A DNA stretch of 54,305 nt from positions 1 through 54,305 of the forward strand of contig CANJII010000023.1 of NCBI GenBank assembly GCA_947474435.1, in the 5' to 3' direction. The translations under genes and the position numbers were made by a program. The stretch comes from Chitinophagaceae bacterium. GTDB taxonomy: Bacteria > Bacteroidota > Bacteroidia > Chitinophagales > UBA10324. The notes below the pieces were generated by a model. That model was given only the letters and a program-made list of their open reading frames with translations. It made no database searches and had not been told where the DNA came from. Of this stretch, positions 8,942 through 17,541 are shown one piece after another; within the stretch, counting starts at the first letter, position 1, and each line of letters starts with the position of its first letter.

Positions 8942-9613
8942 ATGAAAATAGCAGTTGCCGGCGAAGAAAAAAGATTAATGGAATTCAGAAGCATTATTTC
9001 TGCTGAACATGAATTGATTGAAGCAGAAAATTTTAATGCTCAATTTGATTTTGCAACTTTTGATTTAATAGTTGATTTGAATGCTGATGAAAGAGAAGAA
9101 ATTGCAGATTCAGTTTTTACATCGGGTAAATTTGTTTTGTTGTGTGCTGTAAAAAAATCGTTGGTACAATTAACTCATACGAAAAATATTTCTTCAACCA
9201 TTGCCGGAATAAATGCACTTCCAACTTTTCTTATGAGACCACTACAGGAAATTTCTTATTTGAATGATGAGGAAAATCTTAATTGGAAAAATATTTTTGA
9301 TACATTAAAATGGAAAGCCAAACTAGTGAAAGACAAAATTGGAATGGTGACTCCAAGAATTTTATTCATGATTATAAACGAAGCCTGCTTTACACTGGAA
9401 GAAGGAACAGCCTCAAAAGAAGATATTGATTCAGGAATGAAAATGGGAACCGCTTATCCGATTGGTCCTTTAGAATGGGCTGATAAAATCGGATTGAAAA
9501 ATATTTATGAAACATTGAATGCCATACAAACCGAAACTAAAGACAATAGATATAAAATTTGTCCGATTATTAAAAGTATGTTTCTTAATAAAGAGAAATT
9601 CTATTTAGGCTGA
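8942..9613 (+). CDS. Degenerate 3-hydroxyacyl-CoA dehydrogenase-like protein
   Basis: 223 residues. The C-terminal half keeps the 3-hydroxyacyl-CoA dehydrogenase all-alpha signature: RILFMIINEACFTLEEG, then the MKMGTAYPIGPLEWADKIGL stretch. The N-terminal half starts MKIAVAGEE but lacks a full GxGxxG dinucleotide loop and is shorter than the usual Rossmann domain of about 190 residues. It therefore probably does not carry out normal NAD-dependent oxidation and may be a regulatory or specialised homologue. Its stop codon is immediately followed by a promoter-like element for the next gene. Confidence 0.7.
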   Translation: MKIAVAGEEKRLMEFRSIISAEHELIEAENFNAQFDFATFDLIVDLNADEREEIADSVFTSGKFVLLCAVKKSLVQLTHTKNISSTIAGINALPTFLMRPLQEISYLNDEENLNWKNIFDTLKWKAKLVKDKIGMVTPRILFMIINEACFTLEEGTASKEDIDSGMKMGTAYPIGPLEWADKIGLKNIYETLNAIQTETKDNRYKICPIIKSMFLNKEKFYLG

Positions 9614-9621
9614 TAACTTTG
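9614..9621 (+). promoter_or_regulatory. Bacteroidota -7 promoter element
   Basis: TAACTTTG is an exact match to TAnnTTTG. It starts directly after the preceding stop codon and ends 10 bp before the deacetylase ATG, which predicts a very short leader. I see no clear -33 TTG. Confidence 0.5.
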
Positions 9622-9631
9622 CAGTTCCAAC

Positions 9632-10936
9632 ATGATTCTGATTTATACAATTAAAGTTACTCCAAGGCTTCAATACATTGCTGATTTGTTGCTTCGCGAG
9701 CTACTCGAAATTGATTTTGAATTTACCACCAGCACCGATCGTTTTTATCAATTTCAGGGGCCAAAATTAAATTACAGTAAAGACCGACTGGGTTCTGAAT
9801 TATTTATTTCAGCTCATCCTTTGTTATTCGAAAATGAAATAAAACCGCAGCGTACTGAGTATGGTGAATACAATGGAATAGTTACACTGTTCACTTCAAA
9901 AAAAGAAGCTGACTTACCATATGATCCTTTTGCAGCCGCATTCTTTTTAGTTTCAAGATACGAAGAGTACCTGCAATTTAAAGAAGATAATTACGGAAGA
10001 TTTAGGGTTGAAAAAGGAGTTGCTTATTACAAAGCTTTTCATCAAAAACCAGTTGTGAATCATTATGCAATTCATTTAAAAGAACTCATTAATGCAAAGT
10101 TTCCTCAATTAATATTTTCATCTAAAGAATATCAATTCATACTTACCTACGATATTGATCAGGCATTTAAATACATAGAACTACCATGGTATCGGTCGAT
10201 TGGCGGAATGATTAAAGCTTACATACGCCGCGATTGGAAGTATTTAAAAGAACGAAAAAAAGTTTTAAGTGGTGAACAAAAAGATCCATACGATACCTTT
10301 GAAGATCAGCATCGCATCAGTTTGAAGCATCGTATTTATCCAATCTATTTCTTTCTGATGAGCAATTATGGATCAAAGGATAAAAATAATCCGTGGAACA
10401 GTTCGCGCATGCAAGCCATAATAAAAACTTTAGCCGATAAATTTCTGATCGGAATACATCCAAGTTATAAATCATTTAAAAAGCCAAACAAAGTTGAAAC
10501 TGAAATTGCGCGGTTGAATTCAGTTTCAGGAAAACAAATAGTTCGAAGCCGACAACATTTTCTGCAATTGGAATTCCCCTATACTTATCGAAATTTAATT
10601 GAGCAGGGAATTCAGGAAGATTACACAATGGGAAATCCAAAGGTAATTGGTTTCAGAGCAAGCATTGCATCACCGTTTTTTTTCTACGATTTAAAAAGAG
10701 ATGATACTACTGCTTTAAGAATTTTTCCGTTCGCTGCCATGGACAGCACTTTGTATTATTATTTAAAAGTTACAGCAGAGTCAGGACTGGAAGAATTAAA
10801 ACTGATTACCGATGAAATTAAAAAAGTGAATGGAACATTTATTTACATTGCTCATAATGATTTGATTGGTAAAAATTCTGTATGGAAAGGATGGCAAAAT
10901 TGTTTTGAAGAGTTTATTGAGTATGCAAAAGAATGA
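9632..10936 (+). CDS. Polysaccharide deacetylase family protein (DUF7033 + NodB-like)
   Basis: 434 residues. The N-terminal third (ILIYTIKVTPRLQYIADLLL, then PYDPFAAAFFLVSRYEEY) matches the DUF7033 module found before NodB-like domains in Bacteroidota. The NodB-like part begins with LTYDIDQAF, where the Asp-rich motif stands in for TFDDG, and continues with IGIHPSY, a histidine-bearing motif, then GFRAS and IYIAHNDLI near the end. Such enzymes remove N-acetyl groups from cell-wall or extracellular sugars. The last 4 bp overlap the next gene (ATGA), so the two are probably co-translated. The specific substrate is unknown. Confidence 0.8.
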   Translation: MILIYTIKVTPRLQYIADLLLRELLEIDFEFTTSTDRFYQFQGPKLNYSKDRLGSELFISAHPLLFENEIKPQRTEYGEYNGIVTLFTSKKEADLPYDPFAAAFFLVSRYEEYLQFKEDNYGRFRVEKGVAYYKAFHQKPVVNHYAIHLKELINAKFPQLIFSSKEYQFILTYDIDQAFKYIELPWYRSIGGMIKAYIRRDWKYLKERKKVLSGEQKDPYDTFEDQHRISLKHRIYPIYFFLMSNYGSKDKNNPWNSSRMQAIIKTLADKFLIGIHPSYKSFKKPNKVETEIARLNSVSGKQIVRSRQHFLQLEFPYTYRNLIEQGIQEDYTMGNPKVIGFRASIASPFFFYDLKRDDTTALRIFPFAAMDSTLYYYLKVTAESGLEELKLITDEIKKVNGTFIYIAHNDLIGKNSVWKGWQNCFEEFIEYAKE

Positions 10937-11844
10937 AACCTGAATATATCCAGCATAGTGAAATTGACTTTATAAAGTGGGATCGTTGCATTCAATCATG
11001 TGAAAACCATTTACCTTATGGTTATAGCTGGTACTTAAATGTTGTAAGCCCCGGTTGGGATGCATTAGTTAGCGGTGATTATGCAAAAATATTTCCACTC
11101 ACATTCAGAACCAAAGCACGGATTAATTATTTGTATCAACCCTACTTTACCCAGCAGTTAGGATTGTTTGGAGCCAGCATTAAAGACGCTGATGTAACTG
11201 ATTTTTTAAAAGCTATTCCTGAAAAATTTAAATTCATAGAAATTAATTTAAACAGCTATTGTCATCTGAATGCGAAAGATTTTTCAGGCAAATTCAAGAT
11301 TACTCATCATTTGGATTTAACAAAAAAGCATATTGAAATTTTTAATTCTTTTAACGACAATACAAAACGGAATATCCGGAAAGCCGAAAAATTAAATTTG
11401 ATTTTCAGTGACAATGGAAAAATAAAATCGCTTATTAATTTATTTAAGGAAACTACCGGAAACAAAACTGAATTAAAAAAGAAGGATTACCTGATGCTGG
11501 AATCATTGATGAAAACTTCTATCAGTAATACGAGTGGAAAGATTTATGAAGTTCGTGATGCAGAAAAAAATTTACTTGCCGGTCTGTTTTTAATTTCTTC
11601 CCAAAACATATTGATCAATTTATTTAATGCTTCCTCTTCAGAAGGAAAAAAAAAATCAGCTATGTTTTATTTAGTTAACGAAATAATTAAATTAAATGCA
11701 CAGAGTAACAAGACACTCGACTTTGAAGGTTCTGAAATTGCTGAAGTTGCACGATTTTATAAAGGATTCGGAGGGGTTCCGATACAATACCCGCACATAA
11801 AACTAAATCGTTTACCTTGGCCGCTCAAATGGATAAAAGAATAA
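10933..11844 (+). CDS. FemAB/GNAT-like N-acyltransferase
   Basis: 303 residues, starting inside the stop of the deacetylase gene. The first half has the pattern CENHLPYGYSWYLNVVSPGWDAL then YLYQPYFTQQLGLFG. The second half has the GNAT-type core: NIRKAEK, then KIYEVRD...LLAGLFLISSQ, a serine-rich turn and LDFEGSEIAEVARFYKGFGG. This last motif is characteristic of FemAB / BioF2-like acyltransferases that transfer amino-acyl or acyl groups to envelope sugars or peptides. Coupling with a deacetylase suggests that a free amine made by the first enzyme is re-acylated by the second (inference). Confidence 0.75.
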   Translation: MKPEYIQHSEIDFIKWDRCIQSCENHLPYGYSWYLNVVSPGWDALVSGDYAKIFPLTFRTKARINYLYQPYFTQQLGLFGASIKDADVTDFLKAIPEKFKFIEINLNSYCHLNAKDFSGKFKITHHLDLTKKHIEIFNSFNDNTKRNIRKAEKLNLIFSDNGKIKSLINLFKETTGNKTELKKKDYLMLESLMKTSISNTSGKIYEVRDAEKNLLAGLFLISSQNILINLFNASSSEGKKKSAMFYLVNEIIKLNAQSNKTLDFEGSEIAEVARFYKGFGGVPIQYPHIKLNRLPWPLKWIKE

Positions 11845-11847
11845 ATT

Positions 11848-12498
11848 ATGGTTATTAATCTTTCAAAAAACAACTCACTTGTTAATCAGTTTGTATCTGA
11901 AATCAGGGATATTAAAATACAAAAAGACAGGCTTCGTTTTCGTAGAAACATTGAGCGGATAGGTGAAATTGCCGCCTATGAAATCAGTAAAACAATGGAG
12001 TTTTCCAATCGGACTTTTGAAACTCCTTTAGGAACAATTGGTATTCCGGTGTTAAAAGAACATCCGATTTTAGGAACAATATTAAGAGCCGGTTTGCCTT
12101 TACATAACGGCTTGTTAAATTACTTTGATCAGTCTGATAATGCTTTTATTTCTGCCTATCGTCATCATCATGCTGATGGAACATTTGAAATAAAACTGGA
12201 ATACATGGCAAGCAGTTCAATTGAGAATAAAATTTTAATAGTTGCCGATCCAATGCTTGCAACAGGCCATTCAATGGCATTAACCTTACAGGAAGTTTTT
12301 AAATTAGGAAAACCCAAACACACCCACATTGTTTCAGTAATTGCGAGCGAAGCTGGTATTGAGAAAGTAAGAAATTCAATTGATAACTTTACCCTTTGGA
12401 CCGGTGCAATTGATAAAGAACTGAATGCAATGGCGTACATTGTGCCCGGCTTAGGTGATGCAGGTGATTTAGCTTATGGTGAAAAAATACAGCAGTAG
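11848..12498 (+). CDS. upp: Uracil phosphoribosyltransferase
   Basis: 216 residues, a normal length for the family. Converts uracil and PRPP to UMP in pyrimidine salvage. Visible family motifs are RFRRNIERIGEIAAYEIS, the TILRAGLPLHNG stretch, and the PRPP loop VADPMLATGHSM near residues 126-137. The C-terminal uracil-binding GLGDAGD is also present. The gene follows the acyltransferase by 3 bp and may ride on its transcript, but the functions are unrelated. Confidence 0.95.
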   Translation: MVINLSKNNSLVNQFVSEIRDIKIQKDRLRFRRNIERIGEIAAYEISKTMEFSNRTFETPLGTIGIPVLKEHPILGTILRAGLPLHNGLLNYFDQSDNAFISAYRHHHADGTFEIKLEYMASSSIENKILIVADPMLATGHSMALTLQEVFKLGKPKHTHIVSVIASEAGIEKVRNSIDNFTLWTGAIDKELNAMAYIVPGLGDAGDLAYGEKIQQ

Positions 12499-12588
12499 AA
12501 AAAAATAATTGGTTGTTCAGTAAAAAAAATAATACTTTTCCAAATAATTCTAAGTTAATTAACCCGTAGTAAAAACAATTGTAAGACC

Positions 12589-13608
12589 ATGAAATTTTTT
12601 ACTTCCATTGTTTTAATTTTTATTCTGACAATAAATGCCAATGCGCAGGATTGGCATTTTTCGCAATTTTATTATGCACCTCTGACACAGAACCCGGCAT
12701 TGACTGGAAATATGGGAGGAACTGCAAGAATAGGGGCAAATTACAGAAGTCAATGGGGATCAATTACTGCTCCTTCTGTATATTCAACTTTTGATGTATT
12801 TGCTGATTTTCAATTAATGAGAAGTCGTTTTCGCGGTAACTCGTTAGGTCTTGGTGTTTTGATATTAAATGATGTGGCTGGTGATGGAAATCTTTCTACC
12901 TTAAATGCTCAGGGTTCAATTGCATATCATCAATCATTAGACGGAACAAATAATTATCATATCTCTTTTGGCATTCAAGGCGGATTTACTCAAAAAGCAC
13001 TTGACCCTGAAAATCTATTATTTGGAAACCAATTTACAGGTAAAGGATTTAGTTCTGCTATTTGGAGTGGTGAGCGATTACTGAATAGCACTATGTATGG
13101 CGATATAGGAATGGGGGTTGCATTTAATGGTCAGCTTAACAGATATTCTCAAGTGTCATTTGGTTTCGGTGCATTTCACTTAAACAAACCAAATGAATCA
13201 TTAAAGAAAGATGTTTCATTAAATGAATTGTATACCAAAAAAGTAGCTCATGCCAGTGCCACTTTCGGGTTTAACAATAAGGTTTATATGTTTCCTGCCG
13301 CTTCTTATGAATATCAAGGTCCTTCAAAAGAATTTGTCGGTGGTGCTGCTTTTGGTTTAAATTTTACTGAAAACAAGCGGAAAGTTGGTACTGTAATTTA
13401 TATCGGTGCTTTCGCAAGATATAACGAATCAATAATTCCAACAATTGGAATGATTACAAAAAGTTTAAGGGCCGGGGTTAGCTATGATATTACCACCAGC
13501 ACACTTGCGAATCCAACGAATGGTCAAGGTGGTTTTGAATTAGCAATAATTTATAACAATCTGGTTCAGTCAAAGAAAATGCGCAAAACTTATTGTCCTA
13601 AGTTCTAA
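12589..13608 (+). CDS. PorP/SprF-family type IX secretion system membrane protein
   Basis: 339 residues. Signal peptide about 1-19 (NANAQ). The mature start DWHFSQFYYAPLTQNPALTGN and the following RIGANYRSQW are the hallmarks of the PorP/SprF family, outer-membrane beta-barrel proteins that work with T9SS for secretion and surface attachment of particular cargo. Alternating aromatic strands and a terminal barrel-type segment fit an outer-membrane location. It is the only T9SS-associated component in the window, alongside about eight cargo genes. PorP/SprF paralogues often pair with a specific large adhesin, which is not adjacent here. Confidence 0.9.
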   Translation: MKFFTSIVLIFILTINANAQDWHFSQFYYAPLTQNPALTGNMGGTARIGANYRSQWGSITAPSVYSTFDVFADFQLMRSRFRGNSLGLGVLILNDVAGDGNLSTLNAQGSIAYHQSLDGTNNYHISFGIQGGFTQKALDPENLLFGNQFTGKGFSSAIWSGERLLNSTMYGDIGMGVAFNGQLNRYSQVSFGFGAFHLNKPNESLKKDVSLNELYTKKVAHASATFGFNNKVYMFPAASYEYQGPSKEFVGGAAFGLNFTENKRKVGTVIYIGAFARYNESIIPTIGMITKSLRAGVSYDITTSTLANPTNGQGGFELAIIYNNLVQSKKMRKTYCPKF

Positions 13609-14216
13609 GGTTTGCTGATATACTTATTTCCTTTTATATAAAACCTGTAGTAAAGTAAGGCATCTTTTCCAGCATAATCCACTCCAATTCTTTTTGTACT
13701 GACAATGTTTTTTTCGGTAATAAGAATATTTCTGTCTTCAATAAAAATTATATTTCCGGTTAAATCTATTCCTGAATCTGAAACTTTTATTCCGAGTGCG
13801 GCACTCATTGAGCCTGGACCCGAAGTTAAATTTGGTTGAACTGTTTCTTTTTTTCTTCTCTTTATCATTTCATCAATTCCAATAATCGGTTCAATCGCGC
13901 GAATTAAAACTGCGTGTGGATTTTCTTTTTCATTCGTAACTACATTGAAGAGATGATGAATTCCATAACACAGATACACATATGCTATTCCCCCTTTTGA
14001 ATACATGGTTTCTGTTCGTGCTGTCCTTCTTCCACTGAAAGCATGCGAGGCTTTATCCACTATACCGTTGTATGCTTCCAATTCAGTAATCATTCCACCT
14101 GTTTTAATTCCGTCAATATTCGTGATTAAAAATTTTCCCAATAAATCTTTACTTACCTGCACAACATCATTTCTTAAATAGAAATCAATGGGAAGTTTTT
14201 GAAATTTATTTTTCAT
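13605..14216 (-). CDS. DNA-3-methyladenine glycosylase (AAG/MPG type)
   Basis: 203 residues. Excises alkylated purines in base-excision repair. The catalytic Glu is in ITELEAYNG; SHAFSGRRTARTETMY and YVYLCYGIHHLFNVVT form the DNA- and base-binding signature of the AAG fold. PHAVLIRAIEP and LTSGPGSMSAALGI complete the expected order. It is convergent with the PorP/SprF gene, overlapping by 4 bp, and divergent from the methylase gene with 30 bp between starts. Confidence 0.93.
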   Translation of the reverse strand: MKNKFQKLPIDFYLRNDVVQVSKDLLGKFLITNIDGIKTGGMITELEAYNGIVDKASHAFSGRRTARTETMYSKGGIAYVYLCYGIHHLFNVVTNEKENPHAVLIRAIEPIIGIDEMIKRRKKETVQPNLTSGPGSMSAALGIKVSDSGIDLTGNIIFIEDRNILITEKNIVSTKRIGVDYAGKDALLYYRFYIKGNKYISKP

Positions 14217-14246
14217 AATAAGTAAAAAGTTATTTTCATCACCTGA

Positions 14247-14954
14247 ATGAAGAAAGGCACCTTGTTTTTAATACCGGCAACTCTAGGCGAAGAAGGCATA
14301 AATGTAATTTCACAAGAAATAAAAGATGTAGTTCAGCATATAGATTTATTTATTGTTGAGAATGAAAAAAGTGCCAGAAGATATTTGAGAAGCATTGGTT
14401 ATAAAAAAGAATTTTCAGAAAACTGTTTGGTTTTAATGAATAAAAATTTTCTAGAAAAAACCGACCATCGTGTTTTTGATTATTTATTAAACGGGAATGA
14501 TGTTGGCTTGATTTCGGAAGCAGGCATGCCTTGTATTGCAGACCCTGGAAATTATTGGGTCAAGGAAGCACATCAACAAAATATAAAAGTAAAACCCCTC
14601 ACCGGGCCTTCATCAATACTACTTGCACTGATTGCATCAGGATTTAACGGTCAACAATTTCGATTCAATGGATATCTGCCAATAAAATCATCTGAAAAAA
14701 TAAATGCATTGAAAAAGATAGAAGAAATTTCTGCATCTAAAAACGAAACTCAACTATTTATCGAAACTCCATATCGGAATAATGCCATGCTGGATGATAT
14801 TTTAAAAACCTGTTCTTCAAAAACATTATTATGTATAGCTTCTGAATTAACTCTTCCAACAGAATTTGTTAAAACACTTTCAATTGCTGAATGGAAAAAA
14901 AATAAACCAGATCTTCATCACAAGCCAACAGTATTTTTAATTTATTCAAAATAA
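14247..14954 (+). CDS. Short RsmI-like SAM-dependent methyltransferase
   Basis: 235 residues, about 45 shorter than standard RsmI. Tetrapyrrole-methylase fold: FLIPATLGEEG at the N-terminus, IDLFIVENEKSARRYLR, DVGLISEAGMPCIADPG (the SAM-binding loop) and LTGPSSILLALIASGF. This Bacteroidota subfamily differs from RsmI proper, which has TPIGN and EDTR motifs, and lacks the C-terminal extension. It probably methylates RNA, but the target cannot be assigned; 2'-O-methylation of 16S rRNA C1402 is the known RsmI activity. Confidence 0.85.
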   Translation: MKKGTLFLIPATLGEEGINVISQEIKDVVQHIDLFIVENEKSARRYLRSIGYKKEFSENCLVLMNKNFLEKTDHRVFDYLLNGNDVGLISEAGMPCIADPGNYWVKEAHQQNIKVKPLTGPSSILLALIASGFNGQQFRFNGYLPIKSSEKINALKKIEEISASKNETQLFIETPYRNNAMLDDILKTCSSKTLLCIASELTLPTEFVKTLSIAEWKKNKPDLHHKPTVFLIYSK

Positions 14955-14964
14955 AAGTTGAGCT

Positions 14965-15243
14965 CTAATATCTGATTTTGAAATCAGTAAATTCTTTTAC
15001 CGTTCCTTCCTGAATATTTACATCAGTAACTATTGCTCGTGAAGGACCGCGGTTACACCATTCAATAAATTTTGTTAGTTGCTCGGCCGTGCCTTCTGTT
15101 TCAATGAAAACAGAACCATCCTTCATATTCATTACATATCCTTTCAAGCCAAGTTCATTCGCAATTTCATTGGCTGTTGCTCGGTAAAATACTCCTTGAA
15201 CACTCCCTGTCACTTTCAGCATAAGATTTTTCCTGTTCAGCAT
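14965..15243 (-). CDS. acyP: Acylphosphatase
   Basis: 92 residues from the ATG at 15243. Hydrolyses acyl phosphates. The active-site region GSVQGVFYR carries the catalytic Arg, and GYVMNMKDGSV carries the catalytic Asn; VFIETEG and NRGPSRAIV follow in the usual order. The reading frame is open 81 bp further upstream, but that part encodes a non-conserved hydrophobic leader and overshoots the family length of about 90 residues. A start at 15222 (MLKVTGSVQG) is equally possible. Confidence 0.92.
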   Translation of the reverse strand: MLNRKNLMLKVTGSVQGVFYRATANEIANELGLKGYVMNMKDGSVFIETEGTAEQLTKFIEWCNRGPSRAIVTDVNIQEGTVKEFTDFKIRY

Positions 15244-15353
15244 ATTTAAGTTTAGGCGGGTTACAATGTCGGATACTTTAGTGTCAGCAAAAATGAAAAA
15301 CAAAAAATAAAATACTAATACCAAATAATCTCCAAAACCAAACCTCTACAAAA

Positions 15354-15800
15354 ATGACACCTCAACCAAGTTTCGCTACACGAGCAACAAACGCTTTCCA
15401 CAGTCACTTTAGTTCTTTTGCAAAACCTGAATTCAACAAACCAACTGTTGGGTTAACTGATTATGTAGTTTTAAAATCGTTTAAAGAAGGAGCACTCGTT
15501 ATTCCATATAATAAAATAGTAAGAATTGAAGCAGCTAAAAGTTATTCTATGTTTTATTTTGCTGATGGCACTCGCTTTTTCAGTTCTCATAATTTAAGTT
15601 ATCATGCCCGTCAACTCGACAACCGCTTTTTTCAGCGTATACACAAATCACACATTATTAATCTTAGTCAGGTTAAAGAAGTGATTACTGAAAAGGTGAA
15701 GAAAGTAATGTTGTTTGATGGTAGTTTAATTGAAGTTTCAAGAAGGAAAGCCTCATCATTCGTTCGCATGTTCAAATTGATGATGGCAGCAAGTTTTTAA
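15354..15800 (+). CDS. LytTR DNA-binding domain protein
   Basis: 148 residues. Residues about 45-145 form a LytTR domain: VVLKSFKEGALVIPYNKIVRIEAAKSY, then FSSHNLSYHARQL, FFQRIHKSHIINLSQV and SLIEVSRRKAS, all in family order. The N-terminal 40 residues are polar and not a receiver or membrane domain, so this is a stand-alone regulator without its own phospho-acceptor. Such proteins bind direct-repeat promoter sites. A terminator follows, so it is likely a single-gene unit. Confidence 0.93.
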   Translation: MTPQPSFATRATNAFHSHFSSFAKPEFNKPTVGLTDYVVLKSFKEGALVIPYNKIVRIEAAKSYSMFYFADGTRFFSSHNLSYHARQLDNRFFQRIHKSHIINLSQVKEVITEKVKKVMLFDGSLIEVSRRKASSFVRMFKLMMAASF

Positions 15801-15823
15801 TTGGTTTATTGGTTTGAATACTT

Positions 15824-15855
15824 AAAAGGGGTTGAATTTTCAATCCCTTTTTTTT
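15824..15855 (+). terminator. Rho-independent terminator after the LytTR gene
   Basis: A 12-bp stem (15824-15835 with 15840-15851, one G-T pair) closes a 4-base loop and runs into eight T. Confidence 0.9.
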
Positions 15856-15908
15856 ATTGATAAAATTTGAAAATTTATTTCTGGGAATATTTCGGACAGG
15901 AAAATAAT

Positions 15909-17135
15909 TTATTCGAAAGATAATCTTGTTGGGTTATTCATCTTCCTCATCATCGGAATCCATGAAGCCATTATTCCGATAAACATGACTGTAAAAAATA
16001 CCAGCACAAAATCCATCACCTGCATTTTTACCGGATAAGCATTTACTACAAAAGTTCCGCCGCCGATTTCAATCAATCCGAATTTTTGTTGCAGAATAAT
16101 AAGCACCACAGAAAAAACAAACCCTGCAATGCATCCGATAAATGAGAGCAGAACCCCCTCATATAAAAATATTTTTTTTACAGAAGACAAATCAGCTCCC
16201 ATAACACGCAGAATGTTTATGTCTTTTCGTTTATCAATAATTAACATCGAAAGTGAGCCGATAATATTGAATGCGGCAACTATTAAAATGAAAGTAAGAA
16301 CGGCATATACCACCCACTTTTCAATTTTCATAATTGCATACAACGATTTATTTTGTTCGTAGCGATCAAGCACTTCAAAATTTTTTCCGCAAATCTTTTT
16401 GATATCATTTTTTATATGCTCAACATTTGCTCCCGGCTTTATTGAAATGGAAATCCCTGAAACCGATTCAGGTTCGTTTAATAAAGTTCGCATGAATTCT
16501 ATCGGAACAAAAACATATTCCATATCAAACTCCTGTTGTATACTGAAACTTCCGATCGGGCGAATTAATGCGCGGTTAAAAGCATCTTCCGGATTCAATA
16601 CATAACTCACTCCTTTCTTCGGAATATAAATAGATAATTCGTTAAATGGATTTTCATAATTCAATCCCAATGCCTGCTCAATTCCAGCCCCCACAATTGC
16701 GTACGGGTAGCTTCCACTGTGAAGTAAAAATTCGCCATGAAACATGGAACTCTGAACTGAACCTATATTAATGAAATTACTATCAACGCCACGCACAGTT
16801 GCGATGTACTGATTATCTCCATATCGTAACAATGCCTTTTCTTCCAGCTGAAGTGAATAGGCTTTTATCCCATCCACTTTTTTCAACTCATCGTAATGAA
16901 TGGAGTTCTCACTGAAAAATTTTCCGGTGCTGGGAGAAATAATAATCTCCGGATAAAATTTATCGTAAAGCGAAACCACTAAACTTTCAAACCCATTGAA
17001 AACCGAAAGCACCAATACCAAACCCATGCTACCGACCAGCATTCCTAAAACTGAAATGCCACTCAGAATATTTATTGCCTGAGTCGATTTTTTTGAAACG
17101 AGGTAACGGCGCGCAAACAGCGAAGGAAGATGCAT
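15909..17135 (-). CDS. FtsX-like ABC transporter permease (LolC/LolE family)
   Basis: 408 residues. N-terminal FARRYLVSKKSTQAINILSGISVLGMLVGSM is the first helix and its lead-in typical of LolC/LolE. A large periplasmic domain (about 45-270) follows, then three more helices in an FtsX fold near residues 275-400. LolCDE lifts lipoproteins from the inner membrane for transfer to the outer membrane; here a single permease may form a homodimer. No ATPase gene is adjacent. It starts 6 bp after rbfA, in the same direction. Confidence 0.88.
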   Translation of the reverse strand: MHLPSLFARRYLVSKKSTQAINILSGISVLGMLVGSMGLVLVLSVFNGFESLVVSLYDKFYPEIIISPSTGKFFSENSIHYDELKKVDGIKAYSLQLEEKALLRYGDNQYIATVRGVDSNFINIGSVQSSMFHGEFLLHSGSYPYAIVGAGIEQALGLNYENPFNELSIYIPKKGVSYVLNPEDAFNRALIRPIGSFSIQQEFDMEYVFVPIEFMRTLLNEPESVSGISISIKPGANVEHIKNDIKKICGKNFEVLDRYEQNKSLYAIMKIEKWVVYAVLTFILIVAAFNIIGSLSMLIIDKRKDINILRVMGADLSSVKKIFLYEGVLLSFIGCIAGFVFSVVLIILQQKFGLIEIGGGTFVVNAYPVKMQVMDFVLVFFTVMFIGIMASWIPMMRKMNNPTRLSFE

Positions 17136-17141
17136 GAAAAA

Positions 17142-17492
17142 TTATTGCTCCTTATTCTTTTTTAATAATTCTTCCAGCTTGAAAACATTATCAAGTGTAT
17201 CATCTATTCTGAATTCCAGTTCTGGAATGTGACGAACCTGGTGCCGTATTTCGTTGCCCAACTGACCACGGTATTCGTGCATTTTTTCATTCAGGTTTTC
17301 TAAAAACTTTTCTGGGGTTTTTATATTGAATAAGCTGAGATACACTCTGGCAATCATCAAGTCGGGTGTAACATCTACACCTGAAATGGTCACCATGCCA
17401 CCGCCGTGTGTGCTTGTGCCATTGCGCTGAAACAAAGTACTCAGCTCTTTGCGAATCAGTTCGCCTATTTTTTTCTGTCGGATGTGTTGCAT
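17142..17492 (-). CDS. rbfA: Ribosome-binding factor A
   Basis: 116 residues, normal length. Needed for 16S rRNA 5'-end maturation and cold adaptation. KKIGELIRKELSTLFQR at the start, VTISGVDVTPDLMIARVYLS and IRHQVRHIPELEFRIDDTLD are the RbfA signature blocks (KH-like fold). The downstream FtsX permease follows by 6 bp. It diverges from the MsbA-like gene with 49 bp between starts. Confidence 0.95.
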   Translation of the reverse strand: MQHIRQKKIGELIRKELSTLFQRNGTSTHGGGMVTISGVDVTPDLMIARVYLSLFNIKTPEKFLENLNEKMHEYRGQLGNEIRHQVRHIPELEFRIDDTLDNVFKLEELLKKNKEQ

Positions 17493-17502
17493 AATAATTG
17501 GA

Positions 17503-17510
17503 CAAATGTA
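17503..17510 (-). promoter_or_regulatory. Bacteroidota -7 promoter element for rbfA
   Basis: Read on the minus strand the octamer is TACATTTG, an exact match to TAnnTTTG, ending 10 bp before the rbfA start codon. Confidence 0.55.
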
Positions 17511-17541
17511 AAGTTAAACTTAGTGTTAATTTTACCCCCGA

